Shown here one piece after another: positions 58,366-64,000 of a DNA stretch of 64,000 bases. The position numbers and the translations under genes were made by a program. Position 1 is the first letter of the stretch. Every line of letters starts with the position of its first letter. A model generated the notes under the pieces. That model saw only the letters and a program-made list of their open reading frames with translations. It did no database searches and was not told the origin of the DNA. The DNA is from Podaxis mareebaensis. Lineage: Eukaryota; Basidiomycota; Agaricomycetes; Agaricales; Agaricaceae. The DNA lies in NCBI GenBank assembly GCA_018524725.1, contig JAEUWP010000335.1, positions 558,001-622,000 of the forward strand. The letters run 5' to 3'.

Positions 58366-61300
58366 GTCATTTTATGGGGCGCCAGAAATGTAGATAGCTT
58401 AATCGCTTTCTGGCTGAAAAAATCAGGTTATTCAATGTTGGAGCTGCTGCCCTGAAGCATAAACTCTCCCCAACAGACGTATCGAGGAACTTGCCAGGAA
58501 AATGATCCCGAGTCAATGGTCTAACCTCTTTAAAGGAGGTTCGATTGATGCCACCGCAATTCGTCCCCTTCTCAGGTCCCCGCTTCTTCCCAAACAATGA
58601 CTGAGATGTTGACAGTTTTCTCGGAGGAAGTAACATCGAACCCAGCTCCAATACCTTATCGACGAGATGCACGATTTTGCCTCGAGATCGCTTCTCAACG
58701 ACCTCGTCGTGGGCCGAGAGTGGTCCCAGGATCAAAAGCGATGAACGGCGGACTTGATGGTTCATGTGCGGGCCGGGTCTCGATTGCTTGGATGGATCTT
58801 GTAGACTTTCAAAAATTTTAAGTCACGGTTAACCGTCTGCTCTATATTGCATCGACCCTTGTGGTGGGGACCGAAATGATGGGCTTGTGTGGGGTTGCGG
58901 ACGTGATACCGAAACGTCTCCCTTCGATGTAGGCGTGCAAGCTTATCGCAGATGCATTCTTCACCACTAGCCTTGCAATACCTATGCACAAATAAATCTT
59001 CTCTATGCTATGACAAGAGATTGGGGAAATACTCACAGGCGTCAACACGCTTGACGCGTTGAATGTCAACCAATCTGGGAGGCGTGACGTAACGTAATGT
59101 CACGCTTGTTTAATGAGTCAGGGTGGCAGTGAGTCAGATTCCTATAAACCACCATGTCCAGGTCAGTGAACTGGCTGCAACGTGAGGAAACTAAAGGTAA
59201 TAGAACACTGTTACGACCATCCATGCCCGTTGAAGTTCTGTCCATCTCTGTCCCATCGGCGGTGTGAAGCCTCAGATCCAGGACAAGATCAAGCAACGGT
59301 GAAGACCGAAGACCAACTTTACGCAAGAGTTCAAACGTCAAGACCAAAAACGCCTTATGACTCTCTAGTTCTAGAAAAAGGAGCAAGCGTTGGCAGCCCA
59401 AAGGTTGCAAGAAATTTATGAAAGCAGCAACTGGAATGAATCAAGCTGGGCAAATTACTCACCGACCAACCCCTCTACATGGCGACCAGGGGACGTTAAA
59501 GATGTTTTTTGTTCTCTATCGGTCCTTGCCACAGGTCTTGGCTTCCTATCTGAAAGTCCTTCAACGTCTGTTATCACGGCCGACTATCGTTCTCAGATAT
59601 TTGATTATGGATGGCGTTCTCGCCGTTTGCCTGGGGGGAGCGATCTTCCTCGGCAGCGTGAAGTGATCATGCCCACCAAGCAAGGCACCAAGATGACCTG
59701 CAGAGTGGTAAATTCGTCCGACAAATTGCCGACAACCCGATGAATGATACCTCAAGAGGCGTCCCTGTTTGATCCCGAGCAACACATGGTCACTTCAAAA
59801 TAAACAACTGCAAGAGTTCCAAGAAACGCCCCGCTGCGTTCAAAATCAAGTCAATAAACGTCTTAGTGTGTTTCAAGACCAGACATGCGTCACTTACAAG
59901 CCACTGTGTGTCGCGGGTGTCTAATTGGGGACGACCATGCCCCATGCTCAGCCCCGCCCTCCCCTCCCCAACAAGAAGCGCCTTGGAATATTGAAAAATG
60001 CTATGGGCAGTAGCAACACTGGTTAGAACAACTTGCGCGATCAAGGGCTTAAGGTCTGACAACCTGTTGAATGCACAAGAACTGGATGAGTCAGTCCGAA
60101 GATCTGCAGACAATAATACTACAAACCGGCCAAAGCGTCAAAAAGCCGCCTCAGGATATTCCCATCGGAGACCAAGAAATCGCATATCTCTTCGATAGAG
60201 GAGGCAAAGTACTTTCTAGCCTGGTGACAAGAACATCCGCTGCCGGAAAGAAGAGGCAGATGGAATGAAAAGCTGGCGCTCAAAGAAATCATCCTCGAAG
60301 CGAGAAAGAGCGGGAAGGATTTCAAATTTCGCGAAACACGCCAGGAGAGAAGGCGCAGCCTGTCCGCAAGAACAATGGCACGATGGCAAAGAATGTTGTG
60401 GCCGAGAAAGAAGTGTGAAAAAGGTAGGTGAAGGTGGAGATGGACAGATTTGTAAATCCGTGGAAGACCTTCCATGTCGATTCTGAATGCAGTCACAAAC
60501 AAACAGAATTATTCAACCACCTCCTTTACCTCCCACCTGGCCCACCCTGCTCCGCCACATATATGCGCGCAATAATCTCCTTGCGTGGCCTCCATCGCCC
60601 GCCGTTATGTTCCATTTTCTCTCGCTCACGGTTTTGACCTTTCAATTTCTACCTCCCCATTTTCCTCGTACCAAAGATCGGCACTCAATTACTGGTATGT
60701 CTAACCCGCCACTACCTCATTCACCGTCACGCATTCCTGAAATTCCTGCGATGAAAGCATAATAATGAACTTTCCGTTGTAGAGACACGAATGCTTTCTC
60801 CTGGAAGACGCCCTTAAATCAAAGAGCCACCTCAAACTGCCCTGGCATCTGTCACATCACACCGCCATCGACATACAAACTGGACACTTGGTGTTACTTC
60901 GCTCATTTTACCAAGATAAACACGAGGCCTCGTTATTCGTTCAACATCACAACCAACCAAAGTCCTAAACAAGGCGACCATCCAGTCAACCATCCTAACC
61001 GAACCTATATCCTAGGATTCCTGCCGTTGCCCCTTCGTTATACAATACGATAGTAGAGCGATAGCACCGTCAAACTTGAAGGTCTTTATCAATAACTATT
61101 CCAAGGCATGACCCATGCCATCATGCCCAACGTCCGTATAAATAACGGAGGCCCCCTATTCTGCGCTCTGCGTCCCCAGGGTCGCTGGCTGATTTCAACT
61201 AGGACACAATTCTGCACCAATTGATCCACGGACCATACCACAATACTAGGACTTTCTTAGTCTTCCCCCGATATCGCCACGGTGACTAGAACGCGATTGT

Positions 61301-62607
61301 CTTCCGGTGTTCGCTGCAGAACTTTGGGACTTCAGAGAACACCGTTCTTTTGAGGATCTATGCAGTTGCGGTCAAGACGTCGAAAGGGAATCTCATTCTT
61401 GAACTCGCGGATCAAGCGCTATCTCGTCTATTTCTGGCCACAACGCTCATAGCCCATGCCTCTCTCCTAGGAGTGCAATCATTTATGTTAACCCAATCAC
61501 CTCTTTAGGCAACTTGTTGATAACCGGGGGCGCTGTCACCTACGCCAGATTCCCGGATTTTCTCATCCCTAGGCGTCCACAGACACGCCTATGCGTATCT
61601 CCGATTTTCAGAGGCTTGAGGAATGGCACTTTAGCAAATATATTCCGGATGGCCCCTTGGAAATAATGAATTTCGTTTCGGACCATGGTTCGCGGCCACA
61701 TCTACACAAACAATCACGTTCTGTCCCTGCCAGCCTCCTTCCTTGCTGCGGTCAATAGCTTTTGCTCCTGAGTGGTGGCAATTTCACCAGAAAGCGCCTC
61801 TGTTTCGTTATCCGACTGGAAGGAGCAGGACGGCTGGAGCGGCTTAGGTCGACGCGACAGAAAACAGGCGTCATCACAATAAAGACAAAGCAAGGCGCGT
61901 ATTTGCTAATCCAAGAGGTGGATCGACCGCTAATACTAGAATGTTTTTGTTCTTTTTTGCTCTAGAGCCGGGTTATTGAGCGAATTAGCCATGGTCGTCC
62001 AGCACACTTTTGCAACTACTTCGGCCGGACGAAGGTATGTCGTGACGCCCCTAGGTCTTGACATCGGGCGGTTTATGGCAGCAGCCCGTTCAGCGTACTT
62101 CATCCCCTGGCATCTTCGGGGTAAGGTCCTGTGCCAGAACATGGACCACGACCAACCCGTGGACCGTATCTACCATAGATCATCTTTCGAGATGTCGTGG
62201 AGATTCAGTGGCCTGGGAACTTTGTAGTTGCAGGACGGAGATCGCCCTATAGTTTCAACCTCAGAAGGTAACGGGCAACGTGTTTTCTCCGAGCCAGTTC
62301 CTCGACTGAGATCGCACACCGTAGATTCCGCTTCTATTTTTCATTCGTGGATCGTTGTCCAGATTACACTAGTGAAGCACATCCCTCTTCAAATTTCCGC
62401 AGGCAAGCTTTCGTCTCTAACCACGTAGAAAAAGCGGAGGGTTTCACACAGCGGCATAGAATCAATCACAGGAAAGCTATTTACTTTATCTTCTGGAGAG
62501 TGTAAATGACATACAAGAATCCAGTTACCTTGCAACTGAGAATCATTTCGTAAAGCTATTCTTGATCATCATCGCCGAATACAACAACAGAAGCCTAAAA
62601 AGCTGTT
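58366..62607. other. Gene-poor stretch of 4.2 kb
   Basis: This is by far the longest stretch without a supported gene in the window. Open frames at about 58367-58765 (minus), 59390-59743 (plus), 60119-60502 (minus) and 61976-62227 (plus) show no conserved motif. They have no spliceable continuation and no clear start. A Lys/Glu-rich frame around 60230-60430 (plus) is weakly coding-like but has no partner exons. No terminal inverted repeats, target-site duplications or transposase motifs were found by eye. It could be decayed repeat sequence or a non-coding RNA locus. Confidence 0.4.
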
Positions 62608-63426
62608 TCAATTCGATTTGACTCGTTGGTTTTCCTTCTGGCCGAAATAGAAGCGTGTTCGGCCAATGCCTAGGAACCAGGCCACTCTGCAGGGTAGCGA
62701 ACTTGAATACACGAATGCGTACCACGAGGAGAAGCCGTAAGATGACGAACCTCGCGATGAAGAGGAGAGTTGTGATCGTGATGTTGCCATGAGTCATGCC
62801 ATTCCAAGTTTGAGGGCTGTAACGCAGACTCTCTGGAAGGCCGAAGAAGGTGGCAAGGACGCTAGAAGGAGTGTGGTCATGACAACTGGTTTAGCGTTTT
62901 GTGAGGGACTCACTGTGTGACCTACGTCGGGCGATCATCAGCATGTGGTCGATGAGCGAGACGCTGGGACACCCACATCAGCAATCGCGAGCGCTAATAG
63001 GCTGGCACCAAGGAGACGTTCCTGTGCAGCCGGGTTGTTGGGCAGGGTCTTTCGGACAGCGCGGAACACGATAGAGGACAGGAGACCGAGGAGTAGATAG
63101 CCTGAATATTGTGTTCAACATTGTCGCTATACATGGTCCTGCACTCATTGCACGACCTACAGTTAACCAGTTGCATGATGATCATGCGAGTTCGGTCATC
63201 CAACGATGTGGGAACTGGTGCATGGGTCGGAATCTGTTCTTGGTAGAACCAGTTCGCGCCTGGCGCAATCCATACGGATATGACGGGAATAAAGGTAGAC
63301 ACTAGTAGATGCGGTATTAGCCTTGGACATTGATCGAAGCTGCGAGAAATTGGACTGACTTGGTTCAATGTATAAGAATACGAGGCGGTAGAAGCCTGGG
63401 AGTGCTGCAAATTCATCTGGCGCCAT
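62608..63426 (-). CDS. Small multi-span membrane protein, probably DUF7704-like
   Basis: Exons start at 63426 (ATG, MAPDEFAALPGFYRLVFLYIEP). They continue through STFIPVISVWIAPGANWFYQE and RTRMIIMQLVNCYLLLGLLSSIVFRAVR, NPAAQERLLGASLLALAIADV, an 8-base exon (62921-62914), THVLATFFGLPESLRYSPQTWNGMTHGNIT, a hydrophobic FIARVAWFLGIG stretch, and end FYFGQKENQRVKSN at 62608. This gives roughly four hydrophobic segments. The opening FYRLVFLYIEP and the overall topology resemble a family of small fungal membrane proteins (DUF7704) found in many ascomycetes and basidiomycetes; no function is known. The family name is from memory of its pattern, so moderate confidence. All junctions are GT-AG. Confidence 0.7.
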
Positions 63427-63815
63427 GGTGTTGCCAATGAAAAGCCCGTGGAATCCTTGAGAATGCTGGGTCAATGGGGGCGGGTTCAACAGCAACACTA
63501 GGCAAGCGCATCAGCATTACCGACTAAATAAGGATTATCAAGCGCCCGGGATATAATCCAGAAATGAGCCCACATTCAAATCATATTAGCACAGAATGCT
63601 TTTCTATTTTGGCGAGGCGATGAACACCAATCAGTATAGTTGCCAACAGGCAAGTCACTGGACAACGTGTATGAACTTGGGGGACACGACATCGAGTGAT
63701 TGATGACGTCGTGCATTGCTTCGGCTACATAACAACTAGTACTCCTACCTATCAACCAACTGCTTCTACATAAGTCTCGTATCGGACGCATAAGAACGCT
63801 GGCAACTATAACAAG
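63427..63815. other. Divergent intergenic region
   Basis: This lies between the divergent starts of the multi-span membrane protein (63426, minus) and the reading frame at the right end (63816, plus). No gene is seen in these 389 bases. Confidence 0.4.
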
Positions 63816-64000
63816 ATGTCAACGCTTGGTCTTAACAATGGCGGGTTGGAAAGTCCTGGGTCCTCCGTATTCGACCTTCCTATCCAACCCTCTACTTCAA
63901 CTCGGGCTGCGATCCGTGCCCCTCCATTACTCCATCGTCAGACTTCAGGTCAAAGTCCAGGAAACTTGACCCAAGCTAGCAACGCATCCTTTGTGGTTAT
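63816..64000 (+). CDS. Start of a gene cut off by the right end
   Basis: An ATG at 63816 opens a frame that stays open to the window end (62 codons) with Ser/Pro/Gln-rich sequence (LGLNNGGLESPGSSVFD, HRQTSGQSPGN). This composition matches the disordered starts of other genes here. It has no recognisable domain yet and no intron signal before the end. It may be a real gene start or a chance frame. Confidence 0.45.
   Translation, partial: MSTLGLNNGGLESPGSSVFDLPIQPSTSTRAAIRAPPLLHRQTSGQSPGNLTQASNASFVV

Noticed and set aside
59390..59743. Plus-strand open frame of about 115 codons
   Set aside because: No ATG-initiated conserved sequence, no splice partners, and no recognisable motif; kept only as part of the gene-poor stretch.
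60119..60502. Minus-strand frame opposite a Lys-rich plus-strand frame
   Set aside because: Its composition (Leu/His/Ser runs) is the shadow of a purine-rich strand, and neither frame has convincing start or splice sites.

Overview
This window is nuclear DNA from a filamentous basidiomycete, most likely an Agaricomycete. The evidence is genes packed on both strands, introns of about 46-65 bases with GT-AG ends in almost every gene, long proline/serine-rich disordered tails typical of mushroom proteins, and a secreted GH3 beta-glucosidase carrying an N-terminal fungal cellulose-binding module. I see no prokaryotic features, no rRNA or tRNA and no CRISPR. I found no mobile element that I could support.

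Layout from left to right: the 5' half of an AAT-family amino acid permease (1-627, -); an F-box/LRR-like protein (1324-2406, +); a disordered alpha/beta hydrolase (2822-5945, +); a single-pass membrane protein (6492-8842, -); INO80 subunit Ies1 (9338-11182, +); an MIT-domain protein (11774-14994, -); septin Cdc11 (15421-17108, -); mitochondrial MutS homolog Msh1 (17342-21156, +); mitochondrial aconitase (21265-24539, -); CBM1-GH3 beta-glucosidase (24750-29079, -); an Osh3-like PH/oxysterol-binding protein (29550-32210, -); 6-phosphogluconate dehydrogenase (32674-34679, +); an ASNSD1-like asparagine synthetase domain protein (34877-37356, +); prohibitin-1 (37556-38741, +); a Pub1/TIA-1 RNA-binding protein (39067-40576, +); autophagy protein Atg16 (40988-41950, -); two tandem Rab7/Ypt7 GTPases (42133-43083 and 43516-44456, +); a chromodomain protein (44804-48806, +); AP-1 sigma adaptin (48944-49833, -); an unknown conserved-looking protein (50234-51898, -); 6-phosphogluconolactonase (52154-52986, -); a single-pass membrane protein (53081-54262, -); a PXA-domain protein (54465-56336, +); a small unknown protein (57866-58365, -); a gene-poor 4.2 kb stretch; a small multi-span membrane protein (62608-63426, -); and the start of a further reading frame running off the right end (63816-64000, +).

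Most genes are housekeeping: mitochondrial energy and DNA maintenance (aconitase, Msh1, prohibitin), the oxidative pentose phosphate pathway (two consecutive enzymes), and the endosome/vacuole/autophagy system (two Ypt7 copies, Atg16, AP-1 sigma, Osh3-like, MIT and PXA proteins). This co-location is probably mostly chance, except for the Ypt7 pair, which is a true tandem duplication with identical intron positions.

The most unusual property is exon architecture rather than gene content. Several conserved proteins can only be read in frame if exons of 8-12 bases are spliced in (aconitase three times, AP-1 sigma, the multi-span membrane protein, the GH3 enzyme, and an 8-base first coding exon in 6PGDH). 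Several introns must begin with GC instead of GT (Msh1, aconitase, Osh3-like). One intron in the ASNSD1-like gene appears to have a GA donor, and the GH3 gene cannot be closed in frame just after its catalytic aspartate. All models are hand-spliced from reading-frame continuity and family knowledge; no RNA evidence or database search was available.
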